Shown: positions 6,110-12,207, numbered from the stretch's first letter. The stretch is 12,542 nt of DNA from Actinomycetota bacterium (GCA_005800965.1 SYEA01000006.1:1-12542); one strand, 5' to 3'. Notes: generated by a model from the sequence alone, not told the origin. Translations and numbers: made by a program.

Positions 6110-6445
6110 TTACGCGCTTACTGGTGTGCTCGTCGCACTGCCGGGCACCACGGGCACCATGCCTGGCTTCCAGTATTGATACAAATCTTGAATGATTGAA
6201 GTCAACACTTGGGCATCGGCACCAACCACCAGATCGACCGTCACCACGCTGGAATAAATATGCACGGCGCGCACCGAGCCGGTGGCAAACAGACGCTCCG
6301 CCAGCACCGCGCCGAAAGTCTCGGTGCGGTGTGGTGTTGACTCGTAGTTTTCGTGCTCCTGGCCCGTCAGCGAACGGTTGAGCTCATATCGCACGCGGCC
6401 TGGCTCATGCGAGCGGGTGACCGTAACGGCAACTGGTTGACCCAT
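6110..6445 (-). CDS. Small protein resembling the Nfu/NifU N-terminal (Nfu_N) domain
   Basis: A 111-residue protein from ATG 6445. The pattern from residue 12 onward, with an early SHEPGRVRYEL strand, then SxxA-like FGAVLAERLFATGSVRAVHIYSSVVTVDL (44-72) and a final helix LTSIIQDLYQYW (81-92), resembles the Nfu_N domain found before the Fe-S scaffold domain of Nfu proteins. The CxxC scaffold part is missing, so it cannot hold a cluster as NfuA does. Free-standing versions occur in actinobacteria; their role is not established. The tail (95-111) is Pro/Ser/Thr-rich. A weak GGTG lies just before the ATG, and TAGCGT lies 10 nt upstream. The family call is from pattern only; it could be an unrelated alpha/beta protein. 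Confidence 0.62.
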   Translation of the reverse strand: MGQPVAVTVTRSHEPGRVRYELNRSLTGQEHENYESTPHRTETFGAVLAERLFATGSVRAVHIYSSVVTVDLVVGADAQVLTSIIQDLYQYWKPGMVPVVPGSATSTPVSA

Positions 6446-6455
6446 GGTTCACCAG

Positions 6456-6461
6456 ACGCTA
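6456..6461 (-). promoter_or_regulatory. TAGCGT -10-like element before the Nfu_N-like gene
   Basis: TAGCGT on the minus strand, 10 nt before ATG 6445. It lies in the 63-bp divergent region shared with the acyl-CoA dehydrogenase gene. Confidence 0.3.
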
Positions 6462-6495
6462 GTTGCTCGGCTAGCAGTCAACGCGCCCGTGCAAC

Positions 6496-6501
6496 TACGG
6501 T
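6496..6501 (+). promoter_or_regulatory. Candidate -10 element of the acyl-CoA dehydrogenase gene (leaderless)
   Basis: TACGGT (TAnnnT) lies 7 nt before the GTG at 6509 and supports that codon as the start. No Shine-Dalgarno sequence or clear -35 is seen. Confidence 0.4.
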
Positions 6502-6508
6502 ACAAGTC

Positions 6509-7762
6509 GTGGAAATCACCGAGTTCACTCAACAAGCCAAATCCTTTCTCGACGCCAATCTGGAGCCGAAAGAAACCGACAAAAAATTCGTCTGGGGCGA
6601 GGGCTCTGACAACATGTCGATGTTTGAAGAAAAATCCCGCGAGGCCGAGGAGGCAATGGTTGCGTCTGCCAAAGCGTGGCGCGGCAAGAAGTTTGATGCA
6701 GGTTTCGGTTGGATTACCGGCCCGCGTGAATTTGGCGGAGCCGGGCTCACCGCCTCCCACGAAAAGGCGTACGCCGCCGTCGAAGCCAACTACAAAGTGC
6801 CCAATCAAAGCATCTTCACCATCGGCCTCGGCATGGTGGCGCCGACCATCTTGGCCCATGGCTCGCCTCAAGCCAAAGAAAAGTTCTTGCGCGCAATGTG
6901 GCGCGCCGACATTGTTGGCTGCCAGTTGTTCAGTGAACCGGGTGCCGGTAGCGATCTAGCATCGCTGCAAACCAAGGCCGAACGTGACGGCGACGAATGG
7001 GTCATCACTGGACAAAAAGTGTGGACGTCGGGTGCTCACTACAGCGACATCGGTGAAGTCATCTGTCGCACCGACCCGAGCCTGCCCAAGCACAAAGGCC
7101 TCACGGGTTTCTTGGTGGATATGAATGCGCCTGGTGTCGAAATTCGTCCGCTTCGTCAGATGACTGGTGGGGCAAGCTTCAACGAAGTGTTCTTCAACGA
7201 AGTGCACGTGCCCGACTCGTATCGCCTGGGCGACGTGAACTCGGGTTGGGGTGTGGCTCTCACCACCCTCATGAACGAGCGAGCGGCGATTGGTGTGGGC
7301 AGCGGTGGCGGAGAGGTCTCGATGATGACCCGCATCAGCGCGATGGTGCGCCATTTTGAACTTGAAAATGATGCACTCGTGCGTGACATGGTGGCCAACT
7401 TGTATATCAACTATCGGGTTGCCAACTTCAACAACAAGCGGGCCATGGACAAAATGAAGGCGGGTCAAACACCAGGCCCCGAGATGTCGATTTCCAAAAT
7501 GGCGTTGGTCAACAACCAACAGTTGCTCAACGACTTGATCAGCCATGTGCTCGGCGCCAAACTGCAGGCCGACACTGGCGAATGGGGCACCTACGCCTGG
7601 CACCAACTCGTGCTTGGCGCACCGGGCATGCGAATTGCTGGAGGCTCAGACGAAGTCATGCGCAACATCGTGGGTGAGCGTGTGCTGGGCCTGCAAAAAG
7701 AACCTGGTATTGATTCCAAGTCGCCGTTTCGCGAACTCAAGGTCGGCACCCAGAAAAACTGA
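6509..7762 (+). CDS. Acyl-CoA dehydrogenase, FadE-like flavoprotein
   Basis: From GTG 6509 the protein has 417 residues, close to the family norm. The N-terminal helical domain (1-130) is followed by CQLFSEPGAGSDLASLQTKA (138-157) and the FAD/substrate strand ITGQKVWTSGA (166-176), both diagnostic of the middle beta domain. The C-terminal four-helix part includes NERAAIGVGSGG (256-267) and GGSDEVMRNIVGERVLGL (378-395). The position of the MCAD-type catalytic Glu (YEGT) is Gly-Gly-Ser here, as in many actinobacterial FadE proteins. The base must then come from another residue or from a partner subunit. The role is alpha,beta-dehydrogenation of an acyl-CoA, passing electrons to ETF; substrate unknown. 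The frame opens earlier (6353), but that part is antisense to the Nfu_N-like gene and lacks family similarity. Confidence 0.93.
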   Translation: MEITEFTQQAKSFLDANLEPKETDKKFVWGEGSDNMSMFEEKSREAEEAMVASAKAWRGKKFDAGFGWITGPREFGGAGLTASHEKAYAAVEANYKVPNQSIFTIGLGMVAPTILAHGSPQAKEKFLRAMWRADIVGCQLFSEPGAGSDLASLQTKAERDGDEWVITGQKVWTSGAHYSDIGEVICRTDPSLPKHKGLTGFLVDMNAPGVEIRPLRQMTGGASFNEVFFNEVHVPDSYRLGDVNSGWGVALTTLMNERAAIGVGSGGGEVSMMTRISAMVRHFELENDALVRDMVANLYINYRVANFNNKRAMDKMKAGQTPGPEMSISKMALVNNQQLLNDLISHVLGAKLQADTGEWGTYAWHQLVLGAPGMRIAGGSDEVMRNIVGERVLGLQKEPGIDSKSPFRELKVGTQKN

Positions 7763-7805
7763 ACTGCGCTTTTTTGGCTAGCCCACTTGGGCGAAACCGT
7801 ATCGT

Positions 7806-8468
7806 CTAGCGAACTGGGCTCAGACCCAGGTTCTCCATGAATGCCCAACTGGTGCGATGCAAAGGCGAAACGCCGTGCTCAAGCAACCCGCGGCGATGTT
7901 TCGGGCACGGATAGCCCTTGCTGCTGGCAAAGGCCCAGTGTGGATGCACTTCCGCTGCCTCACGCATCAATCGATCTCGCGAAACTTTGGCCAGCACGCT
8001 GGCGGCTGCCACCGACAATGACTCGGTATCGGCCTTTACTTGCATGAGCACCTGCGGCACATTCGGCGACACAAAATTCCAGCGCCCGTCGACCACGGCC
8101 GAATCTGGTTGCACCGATTGTGCTGCGAGTTCGGCAAAGGCCCGCGTCGTAGCCAAGCGCTGGGCGGCACTCATGCCCAGTGCGTCGCACTCTTCGTTGG
8201 TTGCGCTTCCCAACGCCCACGCTGCACATTGCCGTGCCACTTCGTCAAATATTTGTTCGCGGCGGGTTTCGGTCAACGACTTGGAGTCGCGGGCCACAAA
8301 ATCTCCCTCGGCAACATCGCTAGACAACACGGCCACACACACCACGAGTGGCCCAGCCCACGAACCCTTGCCGACTTCATCCACACCACACACCACGCCC
8401 CGCAATGACCGCTCCAAACCCAATGATGGACGCTTTTTCGCCAGCCGTGATGCCGAAGCAGACCTCAC
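7806..8468 (-). CDS. rnhB: Ribonuclease HII
   Basis: A 220-residue enzyme that cuts the RNA strand of RNA/DNA hybrids and misincorporated ribonucleotides. Catalytic acids are visible: D30 and E31 in CGVDEVGKGSWAGP, D127 in VVDGRW, and D147 in KADTESLSVAAASVLAK. DSKSLT (61-66) is the conserved DSKxL motif, and HPHWAFASSKGYPCPKH (175-191) is the usual C-terminal signature. The GRG motif reads GKG (33-35), a conservative change. It begins at GTG 8468 and overlaps the stop of the preceding gene by 4 bp (GTGA), so it belongs to the gpsA operon and is likely translationally coupled. The first 22 residues before the core are basic and could be shorter in the real protein. Confidence 0.94.
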   Translation of the reverse strand: MRSASASRLAKKRPSLGLERSLRGVVCGVDEVGKGSWAGPLVVCVAVLSSDVAEGDFVARDSKSLTETRREQIFDEVARQCAAWALGSATNEECDALGMSAAQRLATTRAFAELAAQSVQPDSAVVDGRWNFVSPNVPQVLMQVKADTESLSVAAASVLAKVSRDRLMREAAEVHPHWAFASSKGYPCPKHRRGLLEHGVSPLHRTSWAFMENLGLSPVR

Positions 8469-9682
8469 GAGGCCACCTGCAACAGTGCTTCGCCTTGCAA
8501 CTCGGTGGTCTGAAACTTGGCGTCGACCAACGGTGCACTCAGCGACAACCCGGGTGGGCCGTCAATTTCCCATAACAACGCCACGTTCGCAGCGTGCCAG
8601 CGCAAGGCCAACGAGAGTCGATGGTGCGGCGACGCCACCAGGCCGTGTGCTTCGACACTTACCCCACGCCAAGCGTCGGGGATACCCGTTGGCAACACCG
8701 CAGCACGCGTGCGACTCACCGCGCGCACGAAGCGTTGCTCAATGGCTGCGACACGGTCGACAGCACCGTCAATATCACCGGCTGTGTCACCGCTGTCCTC
8801 AGCAGCACCACCGTGGCTCAAGTTCGTGCGCTGCCATAGTTCGACCACATCGTCAGCCGCCAATGTTTCACCCGCTGCCAGCAGTGTTCGCGCAGCCATC
8901 ACCAAGGCACGAGCCGTCCACGGTGAGCGCTGGGGATATTTTGCCACTCGTCGCGCTGCGTCGGCGAGCTGCGATGTCCACTCTTGCGGGTTGTCACCCA
9001 TCCGAACTCGTTCAGCAATGGTCAACATTCCCCGGGCTGGGTCAGCATCCAACAGCTCATCAATTTCGTGGGCCGTCATCAGCGATATCTCACAGCGCGC
9101 TGCCACTAAGGCTGCTGCTTCAGGTGCCACCCGGCTGGCGCGATCGCTCGTAAGCACCCAACCTCGTGCCACTTGGTCGGGCGATGGCAGCAGGCTCGCA
9201 TCGATCGGTGCAGTTTTACGAAAACGCGCCCGCGCCAACGGCCACGCAAACGTGATGCTCCCGCGATGCGACAGCGGAAACGCCATCACCTGCTCCGGTG
9301 TGTCGATACCTTGCGGACGGCTCGCACCAGCCGCAGCAGTGCTCGACATTTCGCGAGTGGGCACCGCGACTGCCACGGGTTCGGGCGATTCGTTGGAAAC
9401 CTGCATCACTAGGCGTCCACCACGGTCGGCTACGACGAACACCCGCTGCACGACGTCACCGCCCGGCACACCAATTTTGGTTTGCACCACGGGCGTGCCA
9501 TCAATGCGCTGTTGACGCACACTCGGCGAGGTGCGCGGGTCGTGCCACTTGTCGCTGGCCGCCAACCACCAACCGCAGCTATCGGCGCGCCAACCCTCGG
9601 GGTGTACCACCCCATGGGCATCCACCACGGCGCTACCTGCGCCTTGCAGTCCGATGCGAATGCCTTCCATCGGTTCAGTCAC
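8465..9682 (-). CDS. Uncharacterised 405-aa protein between gpsA and rnhB
   Basis: The longest gene here that I cannot name. The start may be GTG 9682 (8-bp overlap with gpsA) or ATG 9670 (4 nt after its stop, 401 aa). No signal peptide or membrane segment is visible. The N-terminal 110 residues look like beta-strands rich in Trp and Gly, with VVHPEGWRADSCGWW (25-39) and VVQTKIGVPGGDVVQRVFVV (65-84). The middle (about 175-320) is helical and Ala/Arg-rich with an acidic loop (AAEDSGDTAGDID). The C-terminus returns to strands with HHRLSLALRWHAANVALLWE followed by DGPPGLSLSAP. The strand-helix-strand layout vaguely recalls proteins related to glycoside-hydrolase beta-sandwich domains, but I see no catalytic motif. 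Tight packing in an operon with a phospholipid-precursor enzyme and an RNase suggests a housekeeping role in this lineage. Confidence 0.78.
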   Translation of the reverse strand: MTEPMEGIRIGLQGAGSAVVDAHGVVHPEGWRADSCGWWLAASDKWHDPRTSPSVRQQRIDGTPVVQTKIGVPGGDVVQRVFVVADRGGRLVMQVSNESPEPVAVAVPTREMSSTAAAGASRPQGIDTPEQVMAFPLSHRGSITFAWPLARARFRKTAPIDASLLPSPDQVARGWVLTSDRASRVAPEAAALVAARCEISLMTAHEIDELLDADPARGMLTIAERVRMGDNPQEWTSQLADAARRVAKYPQRSPWTARALVMAARTLLAAGETLAADDVVELWQRTNLSHGGAAEDSGDTAGDIDGAVDRVAAIEQRFVRAVSRTRAAVLPTGIPDAWRGVSVEAHGLVASPHHRLSLALRWHAANVALLWEIDGPPGLSLSAPLVDAKFQTTELQGEALLQVAS

Positions 9683-10682
9683 GCTCAGATTTGCGTGAGC
9701 GAGTCATGAGCTTCATCATGCCTTCGGCTGCATTCAAGCGACCCTCGCAAACTTCGGCCACTGCCTCAGAGATCGGCATTTCAATACCAATCTTGCGTGC
9801 CAGGGCAACCACCGTGCCCGCGCTCTTTACGCCTTCGGCCACCATGTGATTCATCGACGCATTGATGTCGGCAATCGATTCGCCTTGGCCGAGGCGCATA
9901 CCCACCGTCGTATTACGGCTTTTCAGCGACGAACACGTGGCGACCACGTCGCCCATCCCAGCCAAACCCGAGAATGTGCCGGGATTCGCGCCGAGTTTGG
10001 CCCCGAGGCGACTCATTTCCACCAAACCGCGGGTGATGAGTGTGGCTCGAGAGTTGTCACCAAAACCCATCCCAGTGGCCATTCCCGCTGCGATTGCAAT
10101 CACGTTTTTTACTACCCCGCCAATTTCACAACCAATCACGTCGTCGTGGGTGTACACCCGAAACAGCGGTCGCGAAAAAACCTCCTGCAGCCGGCTGGCA
10201 ACTCGTTGATCGTCACAGGCCACGACACTTGCTGCAGGTTGACCAGCCGCAATCTCAAATGCCAAGTTGGGCCCCGACAACACCGATACTGCGTGGTCTG
10301 GTGCCAGGTCAACGAGCACTTCGCTCATGCGTCGACCTGTGCCGCGTTCCAAACCTTTGGTCACACTCATGAGGACTGCTTGCGGTTCTATATGCAAGGC
10401 GAACGATCGCACCACATCGCGAAAACCTGCCGATGGCACTGCCACCACCACGAGCGCGGCATCGGTTACTGCGTCAACCAAATCACTGGTGACAACAAGT
10501 TCGTCGTGCACACGCTGCCCGGGCAAATAGCGCGAGTTCATTCGCGAGGTGCGCAACTCGTCGGCCAAGTCGGGTCGTCGCGCCCACAGCACCGTCGGAG
10601 CATTGTGCGCCAAGAGAGACGCCACCGTGGTTCCCCACGAACCTGCACCGATCACTGCCACGCGGGCATAAGGCAATCCCAC
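9675..10682 (-). CDS. gpsA: Glycerol-3-phosphate dehydrogenase [NAD(P)+]
   Basis: GpsA reduces dihydroxyacetone phosphate to sn-glycerol-3-phosphate for phospholipid synthesis. From GTG 10682 it has 335 residues, normal length. The Rossmann motif is VIGAGSWGTTVASLLA (10-25), with VVVAVPS (78-84) and VTKGLE (107-112). SGPNLAFEIAAGQPAA (136-151) and K192 in VVKNVIAIAAGMATGMGFGDNSRATLITRG are the family's substrate/catalytic segments, and GLAGMGDVVATCSS (239-252) completes the signature. The start is chosen because TACGAT lies exactly 6 nt upstream; a TTG at 10688 is an alternative. It is divergent from cofC with only 23 bp between the start codons, and is followed by two overlapping genes. Confidence 0.96.
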   Translation of the reverse strand: MGLPYARVAVIGAGSWGTTVASLLAHNAPTVLWARRPDLADELRTSRMNSRYLPGQRVHDELVVTSDLVDAVTDAALVVVAVPSAGFRDVVRSFALHIEPQAVLMSVTKGLERGTGRRMSEVLVDLAPDHAVSVLSGPNLAFEIAAGQPAASVVACDDQRVASRLQEVFSRPLFRVYTHDDVIGCEIGGVVKNVIAIAAGMATGMGFGDNSRATLITRGLVEMSRLGAKLGANPGTFSGLAGMGDVVATCSSLKSRNTTVGMRLGQGESIADINASMNHMVAEGVKSAGTVVALARKIGIEMPISEAVAEVCEGRLNAAEGMMKLMTRSRKSERD

Positions 10683-10688
10683 GCCCAA

Positions 10689-10694
10689 ATCGTA
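10689..10694 (-). promoter_or_regulatory. Candidate -10 element of gpsA (leaderless)
   Basis: TACGAT on the minus strand, 6 nt before GTG 10682. Its first two bases (TA, 10693-10694) are shared with the cofC -10 on the opposite strand. Confidence 0.5.
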
Positions 10695-10698
10695 GGCT
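10693..10698 (+). promoter_or_regulatory. Candidate -10 element of cofC (leaderless)
   Basis: TAGGCT on the plus strand, 7 nt before GTG 10706. The 23-bp intergenic space has no room for any other arrangement, so each promoter's upstream part must lie in the opposite gene. Confidence 0.45.
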
Positions 10699-10705
10699 CA
10701 GTCGA

Positions 10706-11278
10706 GTGATCACGCCCGCAGACTTGGCGGTGGTGGTGCCCATCAAATCCTGGGCCACAGCCAAGGCTCGACTTGCTGGCGCGCTCACCCCCGCCGAGCG
10801 TGAGCAGCTGGCCCTGCGTTGTGCCACCACAGTGCTCGCTGCGGCTCATCCGCTACCAGTCTTTGTAGTCTGCGACGATGCAGCCGTGGCCAGCTGGGCC
10901 GTTAGCCAGGGCGCCACCGTGGTAACCCCTACAGGGAGCGGTCTCAACCGTGCTGTCGATAGCGGCCGCCAAGCAGCCCACCGCGCCGGTCACGCCCGGG
11001 TGCTCATCGTGCATAGCGATCTGCCCAATGCCACCGACTTGGTGTCACTCGACGACCACTCAGCCGCAGTCATTGTGGTGCCCGATCGTCACCAAGACGG
11101 CACCAACGCCCTGCTGGTGCCCAGCGATGGAGCCTTTGAGTTCTGCTACGGGCCCGGCTCGTTTACAGCCCACTGCGCCCAAGCACAACAACTCGGTTTG
11201 TCACTGCGGGTGGTGCATCGCCCCGATTTAGCGCTCGACCTCGACACACTCGACGATCTGCGCGCTGCAGGCTTGTAA
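10706..11278 (+). CDS. cofC: CofC/FbiD guanylyltransferase of coenzyme F420 biosynthesis
   Basis: A 190-residue nucleotidyltransferase of the CofC family, which activates 2-phospholactate (or phosphoenolpyruvate in the mycobacterial FbiD form) with GTP for F420 synthesis. Key motifs: VVPIKSWATAKARL (10-23) with K14, K20 and R22 for the nucleotide; HSDLPNA (103-109) for metal binding; PDRHQDGTNALL (126-137); FCYGPGSFTAH (146-156); and DLALDLDTLDDL (174-185) at the C-terminus. Length and motif order match the family. Other F420 genes (cofD/fbiA, fbiB, fbiC) are not in the window. Which three-carbon acid it uses cannot be decided from sequence. The gene is leaderless by the same TAnnnT spacing as its neighbours and ends about 140 bp before the convergent HU operon. 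Confidence 0.93.
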   Translation: MITPADLAVVVPIKSWATAKARLAGALTPAEREQLALRCATTVLAAAHPLPVFVVCDDAAVASWAVSQGATVVTPTGSGLNRAVDSGRQAAHRAGHARVLIVHSDLPNATDLVSLDDHSAAVIVVPDRHQDGTNALLVPSDGAFEFCYGPGSFTAHCAQAQQLGLSLRVVHRPDLALDLDTLDDLRAAGL

Positions 11279-11345
11279 CACCACGGGCTTGCGGCGATTC
11301 GGTTGGTGCTGGTGAGCACCACAACTCAGGCCCAGAAATGAACGA

Positions 11346-11369
11346 ACCGGGGAGCTTTCGCCCCCCGGT
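11346..11369 (-). terminator. Hairpin with GAAA tetraloop, probable end of the HU operon
   Basis: Read on the minus strand, ACCGGGGGGC pairs with GCTCCCCGGT (one G-U pair) around a GAAA tetraloop, followed by a moderately U-rich TCGTTCATTTCT. On the plus strand the wobble becomes an A-C mismatch, so the structure favours the minus transcript. It lies about 45 bp after the Lys-rich peptide stop. It may also help stop cofC transcription. Confidence 0.55.
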
Positions 11370-11390
11370 CGTTACGTACTCCGAACCGAT

Positions 11391-11419
11391 ATAACTTCGC
11401 CCCGAAGGGAGAGAGTTAT
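11391..11419. repeat. Inverted repeat at the 3' end of the Lys-rich peptide gene
   Basis: ATAACT (11391-11396) and AGTTAT (11414-11419) form a 6-bp stem that includes the peptide stop codon. On the minus strand it encloses CCC-TTCG-GGG, a stable cUUCGg-capped stem. On the plus strand it is followed by TTTCTTCTT, so it could serve as a terminator for cofC. Confidence 0.4.
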
Positions 11420-11511
11420 TTCTTCTTAGCAGCCTTCTTACGCTTCTTTGCTGCCTTCTTTGGTGCCTTCTTCTTTGTCGCCTTTTTTGCGACCTTGCGC
11501 TTCTTTGCCAT
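11416..11511 (-). CDS. 31-residue Lys/Ala-rich basic peptide (histone-tail-like)
   Basis: A short gene with ATG 11511 and TAA 11418-11416, encoding 31 residues made almost only of Lys, Ala and Arg with one each of Pro, Thr and Val. It starts MAKKRKVAKKATKK and ends RKKAAKKK. A near-perfect Shine-Dalgarno AAAGGAG lies 5 nt before the ATG, the best in the window, which argues that this is a translated gene. It lies 38 nt downstream of the HU stop on the same strand. The composition matches the PAKKA-type C-terminal tail of actinobacterial HupB, yet it is in a different frame from HU, so it is a separate peptide rather than a read-through. DNA or RNA binding is the likely role. It could instead be a small ribosomal accessory peptide. 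Confidence 0.75.
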   Translation of the reverse strand: MAKKRKVAKKATKKKAPKKAAKKRKKAAKKK

Positions 11512-11549
11512 GATGGCTCCTTTTATTGGTTGATGTATTGCTTTCGGTA

Positions 11550-11831
11550 TTACCTGTTTGGATTCAGTGCAGCCTTGAGCGTTGAGCTCGGGCTGAACTT
11601 CATCGCTGTCGAAGCGGCGATCTGAACCGGTTCTCCCGTTCGGGGATTACGGCCCGTGCGCGCCTGGCGCTTAGATGTCGAGAACGAACCGAAGCCCGGC
11701 CACGACACTTTGTCACCCTTCGATGCAGAATCTACGACCAGATCAACGAATGCCTGAATGACTCGATCAGCTTCCGCTGACGAGACATTGGTCTTCGCTG
11801 ATACTGCTGCGAGGAGTTCTGCTTTGGTCAT
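11550..11831 (-). CDS. HU-family nucleoid DNA-binding protein
   Basis: A 93-residue HU/IHF-type protein from ATG 11831, preceded by AAGG about 9 nt upstream. Helices at MTKAELLAAVSAKTNVS and ADRVIQAFVDLVVDSASKG form the dimer base. GFGSFSTSKRQARTGRNPRTG (46-66) is the family signature with P63 at the tip of the DNA-intercalating arm. EPVQIAASTAMKFSPSSTLKAALN closes the fold. It ends directly after the core, without the long Lys-rich tail common in actinobacterial HupB; that tail-like sequence is found in the next gene. The frame extends 22 codons further upstream, but ATG 11831 matches the family N-terminus. A weak promoter (TTGCTT at 11904-11899, 17-bp spacer, TCAAAT at 11881-11876) would give a leader of about 38 nt. 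Confidence 0.93.
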   Translation of the reverse strand: MTKAELLAAVSAKTNVSSAEADRVIQAFVDLVVDSASKGDKVSWPGFGSFSTSKRQARTGRNPRTGEPVQIAASTAMKFSPSSTLKAALNPNR

Positions 11832-11875
11832 TGCTATTGCCTTGCTTTCTCGGAATCGGAGTTCCGTGAACATCA

Positions 11876-11904
11876 ATTTGACTGGATGCGCACCCAAAAA
11901 GCAA
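11876..11904 (-). promoter_or_regulatory. Possible sigma-70-type promoter of the HU gene
   Basis: On the minus strand TTGCTT (11904-11899) and TCAAAT (11881-11876) are separated by 17 bp. The matches are 3/6 and 4/6, so this is weak. It would start a leader of about 38 nt carrying the ribosome binding site, unlike the leaderless genes nearby. Confidence 0.28.
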
Positions 11905-11937
11905 GTATTCCTGCAAGTCGTGTGACAAGAGCGCGTT

Positions 11938-11976
11938 GCCGGCTACGGCGAAACTGCATCGCCGCAAAACTGCGGC
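11938..11976. repeat. Cascade of overlapping hairpins, mutually exclusive
   Basis: CGGCGA (11946-11951) pairs with TCGCCG (11959-11964) around 7 nt. GCCGCA (11961-11966) pairs with TGCGGC (11971-11976) around AAAC. The two 6-bp stems share 11961-11964, so they cannot form together. A third, short stem GCCG/CGGC covers 11938-11949. The arrangement resembles an attenuator or switch, but its transcript is unknown. Confidence 0.5.
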
Positions 11977-12086
11977 TCCCAGAAACACCAATTCGCCAAT
12001 TTGTCGACTTTTTTTGATCCTCAACAGCACTGGGTGCCATCATCCCCCAGTTGCTCCCGTTGGCGACCTGCACAAATAGTCAATAA

Positions 12087-12137
12087 ATCAGGCGTTTTTT
12101 TGAATTTTTTGCTTTGCCAAAACGATCAGGTGTTTTT
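12087..12137. repeat. Direct repeat ATCAGGyGTTTTT
   Basis: The 13-mer occurs at 12087-12099 (y=C) and 12125-12137 (y=T), with start points 38 bp apart, in the A/T-tract-rich part of the intergenic region. Such phased T-tracts may bend DNA or bind a nucleoid protein. Confidence 0.4.
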
Positions 12138-12162
12138 CCGTGACCGTGGTTGAAGGCATTTT

Positions 12163-12207
12163 GTCGGCTACCCGATGACAGCAAAGCCATTGTCAGACAT
12201 AGCCGAC
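12163..12207. repeat. Nested inverted repeat, candidate structured RNA or operator
   Basis: GTCGGCTA (12163-12170) is the exact reverse complement of TAGCCGAC (12200-12207). Inside it TGACA (12176-12180) pairs with TGTCA (12191-12195) around a 10-nt loop, with a 5/4-nt internal loop between the stems. No U-run follows on either strand, so it is not a simple terminator. Confidence 0.5.

Noticed and set aside
6353..6508. N-terminal extension of the acyl-CoA dehydrogenase
   Set aside because: Overlaps the divergent Nfu_N-like gene and has no family similarity; GTG 6509 has a well-placed TACGGT.
7763..7805. Hairpin GCCC-ACTT-GGGC near a T-run between the acyl-CoA dehydrogenase and rnhB
   Set aside because: The stem is only 4 bp and the T-run (7770-7775) is on the wrong side for the plus strand; on the minus strand an A-run follows. 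Not a convincing terminator.
7918..9153. Plus-strand open frame of 411 codons across rnhB and the 405-aa gene
   Set aside because: It is antisense to two minus-strand genes, one clearly rnhB. The translation is low-complexity (Ala/Thr/Ser/Pro/Arg) with no family pattern, as expected for a shadow frame in GC-rich DNA.
8517..9515. Plus-strand open frame of 332 codons
   Set aside because: Antisense to the 405-aa gene, biased composition and no motif; the minus-strand frame is supported by overlaps with gpsA and rnhB.
11512..11549. HU and the Lys-rich peptide as one frameshifted gene
   Set aside because: The peptide has its own ATG and a strong Shine-Dalgarno sequence, and 38 nt with no coding similarity separate the two frames.
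11873..12073. Minus-strand open frame of 66 codons upstream of HU
   Set aside because: Covers the overlapping hairpins, has no start signal and resembles no protein I know.
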